DNA of 6,064 bases from Pirellulales bacterium (GTDB taxonomy: Bacteria > Planctomycetota > Planctomycetia > Pirellulales > JALHLM01): positions 1 to 6,064 of the forward strand of contig JALHLM010000387.1 of assembly GCA_022844585.1 (NCBI GenBank), given 5' to 3'. A model generated the notes under the pieces. That model ran no database searches, was not told the DNA's origin, and worked only from the letters and a program-made list of their open reading frames with translations. Within the stretch, counting starts at the first letter, position 1. Each line of letters starts with the position of its first letter. Position numbers and translations under genes: made by a program. Below are positions 1 through 6,064 of the stretch, piece after piece.

Positions 1-621
1 ACCGGCGGGTCGGCGCTGGGCATGACGCAGGGTCTGGCCCACGTCGAGGCATGTCTCCAGGAATCGAAGCGGTTTCTGGATGATCTCGTCGCGCTCGGTC
101 AAACGGGCGCGGTGCAAATGGAACCGGCCCGCGTGGAACTCGCCGGCGTGATCGACGAGGTGCGGTTCGAGCAACAGCCGCTATTCGATTCGAAAGGTAT
201 CCAAGTGCATATCGGAGCGGCGTTTCCGACAGTCTGGTGCAATCGCAATCGTGTCAAGCAAGTCCTGACGAACTTGATGCGGAACGCCGCGTTGCATGGC
301 TGCGACGCCAGGACGCCAGTGATCCGCGTCGAGCAAATGGATTGCCCACCGCGGTTCCGGACGAAGTACGGTGAACAGGCGTGGATCCGCGTCGTTGATA
401 ACGGGCCAGGCATTCCCGCACCGATGCGCGAGAAAATCTTCCTGCCCGGCCGCCGATTGGCAAATGCGGCGGCGGAGGGAAGCGGGATGGGGCTGGCCAT
501 TGTGCGGCGTGCCGTCGAGCATTTCGGCGGCTACACGGGCGTGGACGACACGACTTCACCCGGCACGGCGTTCCTGGTCTCGTTTCCTTTGGCCGATTTG
601 GTTCCGCAGCCGGATATTTGA
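1..621 (+). CDS. Sensor histidine kinase, C-terminal part (5' truncated by window edge)
   Basis: This is the catalytic end of a two-component sensor kinase, which would autophosphorylate a histidine and pass the phosphate to a response regulator. The frame is open from base 1 (TGGSALG precedes the first ATG at 22), so the true start lies upstream. In-window residues 8-36 look like the second helix of the dimerisation domain (ESKRFLDDLVALGQTG). The ATPase domain follows with its boxes in order: N box NLMRNAALHG (about 91-100), G1 box DNGPGIP (133-139), F-box-like KIFLPG (145-150) and G2 box GSGMGLAIV (160-168). All look intact, so the ATP site should work. The phospho-accepting histidine and any sensor or membrane domains are outside the window. 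It ends 151 bases before tssK on the same strand. That makes a role in T6SS control possible, but this is inference. Family call secure; signal and partner unknown. Confidence 0.88.
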   Translation, partial: TGGSALGMTQGLAHVEACLQESKRFLDDLVALGQTGAVQMEPARVELAGVIDEVRFEQQPLFDSKGIQVHIGAAFPTVWCNRNRVKQVLTNLMRNAALHGCDARTPVIRVEQMDCPPRFRTKYGEQAWIRVVDNGPGIPAPMREKIFLPGRRLANAAAEGSGMGLAIVRRAVEHFGGYTGVDDTTSPGTAFLVSFPLADLVPQPDI

Positions 622-658
622 AGTTAAAGGCATGGCGCGTCGCGAGTTGCGACCACAC

Positions 659-672
659 GTAACACCCGTTAC
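659..672. repeat. Short perfect inverted repeat in the kinase-tssK gap
   Basis: GTAAC-ACCC-GTTAC is a perfect 5-base inverted repeat around a 4-base spacer, lying about 100 bases before the tssK start. It could be half-sites of a small operator or a weak hairpin. The arms are short, pairing does not extend outward (C against A), and no T-run follows, so it is not a convincing terminator. A match of this size can arise by chance. No clear -35/-10 pair was found in the gap. Confidence 0.25.
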
Positions 673-762
673 ACTGGCCGAAGCGGGCGTTGCGAGGCAG
701 TTTTGGCGGCGTCCCAATCCATTCGCAAACCGTGTTAAGCCGATCTCGATTCCGAGTTCCAC

Positions 763-767
763 AAGGA
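763..767 (+). promoter_or_regulatory. Ribosome binding site that favours the TTG start of tssK
   Basis: AAGGA lies five bases before the TTG at 773 and seventeen bases before the first in-frame ATG at 785. The spacing supports the TTG as the start. An in-frame TGA at 770-772 directly abuts the TTG, so no start further upstream is possible. Confidence 0.5.
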
Positions 768-772
768 CGTGA

Positions 773-2260
773 TTGAGTACCTCGATGCATTTCCCACGCG
801 TCCATTGGTCGGAAGGGATGTTCCTTGTCCCTCAGCACTTCCAGGCCGCTGATGCGCATTGGGACGAGGCGATCCGCCAGCGCGGACACTGGGACGTGCC
901 GTACCACTACGGCGTGCATCGCATCGAGTTCAGCGTTACGGCGCTGGAAAACAAGCGGATTCAACTCAACGTCTGCGAAGCGCGATTCCGCGACGGCGCA
1001 TGTGTCTCGTATGGCGCGGGCATGGGCCCTGGCGTGCCGGATGCCAGCGCCGGCGCTGCGGCCTCTGCGTTGCCGTCAGTGGGACTCGAAGAAGCGTTTG
1101 CACGCTCCGACGTTGCCCGCGTCTACTTGGCACTCCCTTCGCAACGCATCGGCCAAGGCGGCGCCAATGGCGCTTCGCGCCGCTTTAGTGTCGCCAGCCG
1201 TCCGCTATTGGATGAAGCCGGCGATACCGAAGAAGAAATCGAGTTTCGCGACTTCAACGCCCAGTTGATGATCGTCCCGCACGATCCGTCGCTGGTCGGC
1301 GATCCTCCGCAGTTACAGGGCTACGATTTGCTGCAGATCGCCCAGGTCAAGCGGACCGGCGATTCGCGGCCGACGCCGGAATTGAGCGACACGTTCTTTC
1401 CGCCGGTGCTGGCGATCGACGCCTGGCCGCCGCTCGGCCGGGAATTGATTCTCGGCCTGTACGACCGCATCGGCGCGAAGCTGGAAGAGCTTTCGGCCAA
1501 CATCGCGAACCGCGGCATCGGCGCCGACACGCAACACGCCGGCGACGTGCAGCGGATGTTTCGCCTCTCGCGTTTGTACGAAGCGCACACCTCGCTGAAC
1601 GTGTTGTGCCACGCGCGGGGCGTGCATCCGTATCTGGCCTATCACGAAATGTGTCGGATTCTGGGGCAGCTTTCGGTGTTTCATCCGAATCTCCGCCCGC
1701 CCGAGATCCCGGCCTACGATCACGAGGACCTGGCCGGCATCTTCCGCAAGATTCGCGAGCAGATCGAGTTCCTGCTCGACGGCATGGTCGAGAACTACCA
1801 ATGCGTGTACTTCGTTGGCGAGGGACGCGGCATGAGCGCGCGGCTGCGGCCGGAATGGCTCGGCGCAGGCTGGGAATGGTATGTCGGCGTCCGGCACGCG
1901 GAAATGAACGACGCCGAATGCCGCGCCTTGCTCCCGCAGTTGAATTGGAAGATCGCCAGCGAAGCGGAAGTGGAAATCATTTTCACGGGACGTAAACGCG
2001 GCCTGGATTTGATGGATATTCTCCGCGCGCCGGCGTCGATTCCGGCCAGCGAACAGGAATGGAGCTTTTACCAGGTGCAACGTCAGGGACCGGCGTGGGA
2101 CGCCGTGGCGCGCGAGCGGACCCTGGCGATGCGTTTGGCGGAGCGCTTGATCGGAAACAAAGATAACTTAAAGGGAGGCCGCGACCTGGTGTTGGGTCTC
2201 CCGAACAATCGCAAGGTGACGCTGCAGTTCGCCCTCTTTGCGGTGCCGGTCAAGACATGA
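773..2260 (+). CDS. tssK: Type VI secretion baseplate subunit TssK
   Basis: TssK is a trimeric cytoplasmic connector. Its N-terminal shell holds the TssF/TssG wedges of the phage-like baseplate, and its C-terminal domain docks on the cytoplasmic parts of TssL and TssM. The family signature is clear: VHWSEGMFLVPQHFQ at residues 10-24, and the helical middle region with HPYLAYHEMCRILGQLSVF (285-303) followed by IPAYDHEDL (312-320), matching the family's PEYDHDDL block. The protein has 495 residues against roughly 440-450 for typical TssK. The extra length may sit in a Gly/Ala-rich stretch near residues 80-105. The start is TTG at 773, supported by AAGGA five bases upstream; ATG at 785 (MHFPRVHW) is the alternative and loses only four residues. 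The stop overlaps the tssL start (ATGA), so the two are probably translationally coupled. Function is assigned by family resemblance and operon context, both strong. Confidence 0.95.
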   Translation: MSTSMHFPRVHWSEGMFLVPQHFQAADAHWDEAIRQRGHWDVPYHYGVHRIEFSVTALENKRIQLNVCEARFRDGACVSYGAGMGPGVPDASAGAAASALPSVGLEEAFARSDVARVYLALPSQRIGQGGANGASRRFSVASRPLLDEAGDTEEEIEFRDFNAQLMIVPHDPSLVGDPPQLQGYDLLQIAQVKRTGDSRPTPELSDTFFPPVLAIDAWPPLGRELILGLYDRIGAKLEELSANIANRGIGADTQHAGDVQRMFRLSRLYEAHTSLNVLCHARGVHPYLAYHEMCRILGQLSVFHPNLRPPEIPAYDHEDLAGIFRKIREQIEFLLDGMVENYQCVYFVGEGRGMSARLRPEWLGAGWEWYVGVRHAEMNDAECRALLPQLNWKIASEAEVEIIFTGRKRGLDLMDILRAPASIPASEQEWSFYQVQRQGPAWDAVARERTLAMRLAERLIGNKDNLKGGRDLVLGLPNNRKVTLQFALFAVPVKT

Positions 2261-2916
2261 CCCCCAATTTCGCCCAAGCCGTCGATCCCGTCTTTCTGCA
2301 CGTCCTGCGGCTCGTCGAGCGCTTGGACGCGGGCGAGAATCCTGATCCCGCGGAGGCGAAGCGCGGTATCGACGCAACGCTGCAACAGGCGGCCGCGGCG
2401 CTGGCTCATTCGGCTCAGGCGAAGGAATGGGAAATCGCCAAATACGGTCTGGTCGTGTGGATCGACGACCTGCTGATCAACTCACAATGGGAACACTACC
2501 AGGAGTGGGCCGACAATTACTGCCTGGAGGCGGAGTTGTACGGCATCCGGCTGGCGGATGAAAAGTTTTACTCGGAAGCCGAAACGGCCAAGAAACTGAC
2601 GTCCAGCGACGCGTTGGAAGTATTTTACGTGTGCGTGGTGCTGGGCTTTCGCGGCATGTACCGCGACGCCTTCGGCGCTGAACGCACCGCGGCTTCGCTG
2701 GGACTGCCGTCGACGCTGGAAGCCTGGACGCAGGAAATCGGCAAGTCGATTCGCGCCGGCAAGGGGATGCCGTCGATCGTCGGCAACGCCCGGCCGGGCG
2801 AAGGAGTACCGGCGCTACGGGGTTACGGCTCGCTTTGCTGGACGCTACTGGCGTCGGCGATCACGACGCTCGTGGGAACGCTGCTAATCATTACGCTTTG
2901 GCCCCGAGGCGGTTAG
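2257..2916 (+). CDS. tssL: Type VI secretion membrane-complex protein TssL (DotU-like, tail-anchored)
   Basis: TssL is an inner-membrane component of the T6SS anchor that pairs with TssM and receives the TssK baseplate. The 219-residue protein begins with a helical cytoplasmic domain bearing DotU-family blocks: KYGLVVWIDDLLI (63-75), the W...LEAELYGIRLADEKFY region (84-105), and DALEVFYVCVVLGFRGMYR (118-136), which corresponds to the family's LEly...LGFeGrYr. One membrane helix lies at about 192-213, leaving only the tail WPRGG. This is the short TssL form, with no OmpA-like peptidoglycan-binding extension. Its ATG at 2257 overlaps the tssK stop by four bases with no strong Shine-Dalgarno sequence, so it probably relies on coupled translation. 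The family's usual DE pair in the first block reads DD here, a mild change. Identification is strong from sequence and position. Confidence 0.93.
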   Translation: MTPNFAQAVDPVFLHVLRLVERLDAGENPDPAEAKRGIDATLQQAAAALAHSAQAKEWEIAKYGLVVWIDDLLINSQWEHYQEWADNYCLEAELYGIRLADEKFYSEAETAKKLTSSDALEVFYVCVVLGFRGMYRDAFGAERTAASLGLPSTLEAWTQEIGKSIRAGKGMPSIVGNARPGEGVPALRGYGSLCWTLLASAITTLVGTLLIITLWPRGG

Positions 2917-2927
2917 AAACGCATATC

Positions 2928-2932
2928 GAGGA
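2928..2932 (+). promoter_or_regulatory. Candidate ribosome binding site for the GTG start of tssM
   Basis: GAGGA lies eleven bases before GTG 2944 in the 27-base gap after tssL. No in-frame ATG occurs between the upstream in-frame TAG (2914-2916) and this GTG, so the GTG is the best start. The spacing is longer than ideal, so the site is only moderately supported. Confidence 0.35.
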
Positions 2933-2943
2933 TCGAGACTCAC

Positions 2944-4521
2944 GTGGGACGCATCTGGCAGTTTTTTAAGGACCTCGCGCTCAACATCGTTCGAGCGCCC
3001 GGCCGCTTTGCGCAGCTCTCGGTGCCGGCGATCGCGGCCACGCTGTCGGTGTTTTTGCTGCTGTCCTTTTTGCTGATCGTGATCTTGATCCCGCGGTTCG
3101 ATACGTCGGGACAACTCGCCGGTTCCTGGGCGTATACCACGCGCAGCGGTTGGGAAATTGCCGGCATTATCCTCTGCCTGATCGTCACGCCGATCGTCGT
3201 GTACTACGCGGTTCGTCTCTGGCTCGAAGGGGACGTCTCGCGATTTCCGGATATCGACTATGCCTGGAAACGTGGGCTGGCGGAAATGGAGCGGGCCGGG
3301 CTCGACCCGACGATGGCGCCGATCATCTTAGTGCTCGGCGGTCGCGACGCGCAGGATGCGAAAGCGCTGGCGTCCGATCCGCGACAAGGGTTTCGCGTGC
3401 GCGGCGCTCCGGAGGACCAGGGCTCCGGCGTGGCCATGCAGTGGTTCGCCGGCAAGCGATCGATCGTGCTCGTGGCGACCTTCGTGGGCCAGCTCTGCGA
3501 ATTAGCGCAGCTGTCCGACGGCGCCACGGACGCGCATGCCGCGGAAGATGAAGCGTCGCCCGCGCTGACCGAAAGCGGCCGGACGATGATGCTCGGCGAT
3601 CCGCGCGCGGCCACGCCGCGATCCGTTAGGCCTCAGCCGACGCGCGAGGGGACGGCCATGATCGAAGGGACGATGTTCGTCCCTTCCGGCGAAGGTTCAA
3701 AAACGGCCTTCATCGCGATCAGCCAGCCCGGCGTCATTCAAAAGGCCGCCGCGCGGATGAATTCCGATGCGGCCGCGGAGCAGCAATTGCGGTTGCGTTA
3801 CCTCTGCCGGTTGCTGCGGCGGATGCGTCGTCCGTATTGCCCCATCAACGGCATGATCGCGTTGACTCCGTACCAGCATTTGCTCCGGGAAGCCGACGCC
3901 GTGAGCCTGGAAACAGCCCTTCGCGCCGACTTAGACGTGGCGTTCCAAACCTTGATGGTCCGTTGCCCGACCGCGGTCCTCGTCACCGGCATGGATTTGG
4001 ACCGGGGCTTTGACGAGCTTGCCCGCCGCGTGGGCGAAGAACGCACGACGAAGCAGCGCTTCGGCAAGGGATTCGAGCTTTGGCGTCCGCAAAGCGACGA
4101 GAACATGCACACCGCCGTCCGTCACGCCTGCGCGGCATTTGAGGACTGGACGTACAAGCTGTTCCGTGAGCCCGGCGCTTTGGAAGAACGCGGCAATCGC
4201 GACTTGTTCGCCCTGGTCTGCCGGATGCGTGGCCGCGTTCAGCAGCATTTGATGCATCTCCTGGAAAGCTGCTTCGCCAGAACCGCGGGCGAGGAATCGC
4301 GATTGCTGTTTTCGGGCCTGTATTTTTCGACCCTGGGATCGCGCCCCGCCTTCGCCACCGCGATGATCGAAAAAATGATTGAGCAGCAGGAAGAACTGGA
4401 ATGGACGAGCGAGGCGCTGCGGAGCGACGCCCGTTGCCGGCTCTGGGCGAAATGCGCCATGGGCGCGGCGGCGCTATTTTTGGCCGCGGTGGCCGCAACA
4501 ACCTGGCAGTATGCCCGCTAA
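2944..4521 (+). CDS. tssM: Short TssM/IcmF-like T6SS inner-membrane protein lacking the periplasmic domain
   Basis: TssM forms the channel-like core of the T6SS membrane complex with TssL. Here two N-terminal membrane helices (about 31-49 and 70-90) frame a short periplasmic loop. A cytoplasmic domain (about 91-502) follows, then a third helix (about 503-520), and the protein ends at WQYAR (525). Family landmarks are recognisable: APIILVLGG (125-133) at the P-loop position, RRPYCPINGMIAL (295-307) for the PinGvi block, VLVTGMDLDRGFDEL (345-359) for the lvTKcDll.GF block, and LFSGLYFSTLGSRPAF (455-470) for the GvYFTS block. Canonical TssM has some 1,100-1,200 residues with a large periplasmic half after helix three; that half is absent. 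The P-loop (GGRDAQDAKAL) lacks the GxxxxGK pattern and the NKxD-like site reads TGMD, so nucleotide binding is doubtful. A Thr/Pro/Gly-rich linker spans about 190-258. GTG start, 27 bases after tssL. It could be a native short form or a 3'-truncated gene. Confidence 0.87.
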   Translation: MGRIWQFFKDLALNIVRAPGRFAQLSVPAIAATLSVFLLLSFLLIVILIPRFDTSGQLAGSWAYTTRSGWEIAGIILCLIVTPIVVYYAVRLWLEGDVSRFPDIDYAWKRGLAEMERAGLDPTMAPIILVLGGRDAQDAKALASDPRQGFRVRGAPEDQGSGVAMQWFAGKRSIVLVATFVGQLCELAQLSDGATDAHAAEDEASPALTESGRTMMLGDPRAATPRSVRPQPTREGTAMIEGTMFVPSGEGSKTAFIAISQPGVIQKAAARMNSDAAAEQQLRLRYLCRLLRRMRRPYCPINGMIALTPYQHLLREADAVSLETALRADLDVAFQTLMVRCPTAVLVTGMDLDRGFDELARRVGEERTTKQRFGKGFELWRPQSDENMHTAVRHACAAFEDWTYKLFREPGALEERGNRDLFALVCRMRGRVQQHLMHLLESCFARTAGEESRLLFSGLYFSTLGSRPAFATAMIEKMIEQQEELEWTSEALRSDARCRLWAKCAMGAAALFLAAVAATTWQYAR

Positions 4522-4621
4522 GCGAAGATCGGGGTTCACGCACACTAGGCAGCGGGAAGCGTTCCGCGGCCTGAGACGTATCGGTCGATTCGGCAGGGAG
4601 TGGCAGTGCGTCCGACCTGGT
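4522..4621. other. Convergent intergenic gap
   Basis: These 100 bases separate the tssM stop from the stop of the opposite-strand repeat protein. Translation in the + frames shows no recognisable continuation of TssM. An imperfect hairpin around GCGGGAAGCGTTCCGC (one bulged G) is present, but no T-run follows on either strand, so no terminator is called. I see no RNA gene here. Confidence 0.5.
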
Positions 4622-6064
4622 TCATTTAGTCGAACGCAACTTCGGCCAAGCGAAATTGTTCGAAATCTCTTCCCATGCGCGCAACCAGGCAAGCTCCGCG
4701 GTGGCGTCCGACGTCTCAAGTGGCTGCGTTCCGTCGAGGGCGCGGCGACGTGAGGGGGATGTCCTCAATGAACTTGTCGTAACAGGCGAGGCAGAGCCTG
4801 CGCCAAAGTTATTCCGCACGGCGTTGAGGTCCTGAATATCAACCTTGCCGTCGAACGGCGCGGTGTCGCCCAGGACGCCTTCGCCCGTCGCGCCGAAGTG
4901 ATTGCGGACGTTGTTCAGGTCCTCGATGTTGACGGCACCGTCGCTGTTGGTGTCGCCGGGCGTGGCCTCGTCTTCAACGACGACTTTCCACAGCTCACGC
5001 GCGCTGGTGCCGAATAAATCAACCCTCGGCGAGAAGTAGAGCGTGCTGTCGACTCTTGTCATATTCGTAATATACTTGCTCCCTTCAAAGTAACCGTCTG
5101 TGACCAACATCGTTCCGGTCTCCGTACCATCACTCGACCAGAGTTCCTTTCCGTTGCGACCATCGATCGCGAAAAACACCGTTCCGCCAACGCTGGTGAG
5201 CCCGATTGGATACGAACCTCCGCCAGGAGTGGAATTGATGTCCTTAACGACTGTGGTCCCGCCGGCTGTTCCGTCACTTTTCCAGAGCTCAACGCCACGC
5301 TCGGCATCCCATGCTTGAAAGAACATCGTGTCATTGGCTTTAATGAACTCTTTGGGGTCCATGGCGCATGCGCATTCATTATTCACATGCACCATCGCCG
5401 TGTGATCACCATCGCTAATCCAGAGTTGCGTACTCCCTCCGTCAGAAGTCGGTGGTGCGGAGAAAAACAGTTTGCCAAAAGCGCTGGCGAGGTACTGGGG
5501 ATAGTAACCTGCGCCGTTCCGAGGAAAGTCGTCCTTGACAAGTACTGTGCCCGAAGACGTACCATCGCTTTTCCATAGTTGAGGTGCGTCGTCGTGCCAT
5601 TCGGCGTATTCCATTACAAAATACAGCGTTCCGTCAACATTTGTCAGACTCCGCAACCTTGGGCATGCCTCCTCATGTGGATCCTGTTCGCATTGGTCGC
5701 GCGGGCTGATGTTCCTCACGAGCATCGTGCCGGCTTCCGTGCCATCGCTCTTCCAAAGTTCGTGACCCGTTACACCGTCGTTAGCGGCGAAGTACAAGGC
5801 GCCGTTCATGTTCGTGGCGCCGCTTGGACTTGAACCTCCGTTTGTGTTAATGTCTTTCACCAAAACCGTGCCTGCTTCCGTGCCGTCACTCTTCCAAAAC
5901 TCCGTCCCATGAACTCCGTCGCCAGCGATGAAATAAAGCGTGCCATCGACGTCTGCCAAGCCGCTTGGATAGGAACCCGCACTGCCCGCGCGGATGTCCT
6001 TGACCATGACAGTTCCAGTCTCCGTGCCGTCGCTCGTCCAGAGTTCCCACCCGCTGTCGTCGGT
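4622..6064 (-). CDS. ELWxxDGT-repeat protein with C-terminal dockerin-like domain (5' end outside window)
   Basis: The frame stays open to the window edge, so the N-terminus and any signal peptide lie outside; ATG 6007 is internal. The 480 in-window residues consist of seven tandem ELWxSDGT units plus a final ELW, spaced 46-60 residues apart. Typical units read ELWKSDGTEAGTVLVKDI...G.LYF.A.DG..G. Such repeats resemble beta-propeller or hyalin-like modules of exported proteins. A dockerin-like domain follows (in-window residues 370-422) with two Ca-binding loops: DTNSDGAVNIED is a full 12-residue EF loop, and DTAPFDGKVDIQD has one extra residue. The C-terminal 58 residues start basic and Ser/Thr-rich (SSLRTSPSRRRALDG) and end in WPKLRSTK; no PEP-CTERM, LPXTG or transmembrane helix is visible. 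The only cysteines are four, in two units. Probably cell-surface or secreted; binding partner unknown. It converges on tssM and looks slightly less GC-rich than the T6SS genes, so a link with secretion is unproven. Confidence 0.92.
   Translation of the reverse strand, partial: TDDSGWELWTSDGTETGTVMVKDIRAGSAGSYPSGLADVDGTLYFIAGDGVHGTEFWKSDGTEAGTVLVKDINTNGGSSPSGATNMNGALYFAANDGVTGHELWKSDGTEAGTMLVRNISPRDQCEQDPHEEACPRLRSLTNVDGTLYFVMEYAEWHDDAPQLWKSDGTSSGTVLVKDDFPRNGAGYYPQYLASAFGKLFFSAPPTSDGGSTQLWISDGDHTAMVHVNNECACAMDPKEFIKANDTMFFQAWDAERGVELWKSDGTAGGTTVVKDINSTPGGGSYPIGLTSVGGTVFFAIDGRNGKELWSSDGTETGTMLVTDGYFEGSKYITNMTRVDSTLYFSPRVDLFGTSARELWKVVVEDEATPGDTNSDGAVNIEDLNNVRNHFGATGEGVLGDTAPFDGKVDIQDLNAVRNNFGAGSASPVTTSSLRTSPSRRRALDGTQPLETSDATAELAWLRAWEEISNNFAWPKLRSTK
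4799..4957 (-). other. Dockerin-like paired EF-hand domain within the repeat protein
   Basis: There are two related segments, GDTNSDGAVNIEDLNNVRNHFG and GDTAPFDGKVDIQDLNAVRNNFG (shown here by their loops DTNSDGAVNIED and DTAPFDGKVDIQD), about 30 residues apart. Dockerin type I repeats pair a Ca-binding loop with a following helix, which fits. In planctomycetes such domains are common at the C-terminus of surface proteins without any known cellulosome, so the partner is unclear. Confidence 0.85.
4988..6046 (-). repeat. Tandem ELWxxDGT protein repeats (seven units plus a terminal half-motif)
   Basis: The ELW/EFW/QLW motif starts at in-window residues 7, 55, 102, 162, 213, 259, 307 and 357, giving steps of 48, 47, 60, 51, 46, 48 and 50 residues. 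The first, second and sixth units are closest to consensus. The third carries an insertion with two cysteines, and the fifth (QLWISDGDHTA) is degenerate. The last motif is cut to ELWKVVV before the dockerin-like region. The repeat is also visible at the DNA level, as recurring complements of TGGAAGAGCGATGG-type blocks. Confidence 0.93.

Noticed and set aside
632..772. A 46-codon + strand ORF (MARRELRPHV...) filling the kinase-tssK gap and ending next to the tssK TTG
   Set aside because: AAAGG sits only one base before its ATG. The frame is simply the tail of a long shadow frame running through the kinase gene, and the peptide resembles no family I know.
254..964. A 236-codon - strand ORF across the kinase 3' end, the gap and the tssK start
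   Set aside because: Its Arg/Pro/Ser-rich product is typical of a GC-rich antisense shadow, and it overlaps two well-supported genes.
1313..2080. A 255-codon - strand ORF inside tssK
   Set aside because: It is antisense to a clearly recognised TssK and encodes a low-complexity Arg/Val/Ala product with no domain.
4553..4568. Imperfect GCGGGAAGCGTTCCGC hairpin as a terminator between the convergent genes
   Set aside because: The stem is short with a bulged G, and there is no T-run on either strand.
4379..4753. A + strand frame crossing the tssM stop, considered as a frameshifted TssM continuation
   Set aside because: Its translation past 4521 is Arg-rich, lacks the features of a TssM periplasmic domain, and soon runs antisense to the repeat-protein gene.
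4988..6046. Regular repeats considered as a CRISPR array or DNA satellite
   Set aside because: The period of about 140-180 bases varies in multiples of three and encodes a conserved ELWxxDGT protein motif in one open frame, so it is a coding repeat.

Overview
The window is GC-rich and densely coded. It most likely comes from a Planctomycetota genome (Pirellulales-like). This rests mainly on the 3' gene, where ELWxxDGT repeats are followed by a paired dockerin-like domain (GDTNSDG...IEDLNNVRNHFG, then DGKVDIQDLNAVRNNFG), a style I associate with planctomycete surface proteins. Assignment below phylum is a guess.

Layout, left to right. Bases 1-621 (+) hold the C-terminal part of a sensor histidine kinase, cut by the window edge. 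A 151-base gap (622-772) carries a short perfect inverted repeat and a Shine-Dalgarno-like AAGGA. Next comes a compact block of three type VI secretion system (T6SS) genes on the + strand: tssK (baseplate-to-membrane connector, 773-2260), tssL (DotU-like, 2257-2916, overlapping tssK by four bases) and a short tssM/icmF-like gene (2944-4521). After a 100-base convergent gap, a - strand gene (4622-6064, 5' end outside the window) encodes a large exported repeat protein with a dockerin-like C-terminus.

How they fit together. In known T6SSs, TssK links the phage-like baseplate to the cytoplasmic faces of TssL and TssM in the inner membrane. All three adjacent parts are here, probably in one transcript. 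The kinase could be a regulator of the locus, but nothing in the sequence proves it. The convergent repeat protein looks like an unrelated neighbour, although a surface or secreted role cannot be excluded.

Most notable point: the TssM homologue is only 525 residues and stops four or five residues after its third membrane segment. It therefore lacks the whole periplasmic half of canonical TssM (about 1,100-1,200 residues), the part that in model systems contacts TssJ and spans the periplasm. Its nucleotide-binding motifs also look degenerate. Together with a single-pass TssL lacking a peptidoglycan-binding extension, this suggests an inner-membrane-only anchor, or one completed by an unrelated partner encoded elsewhere.
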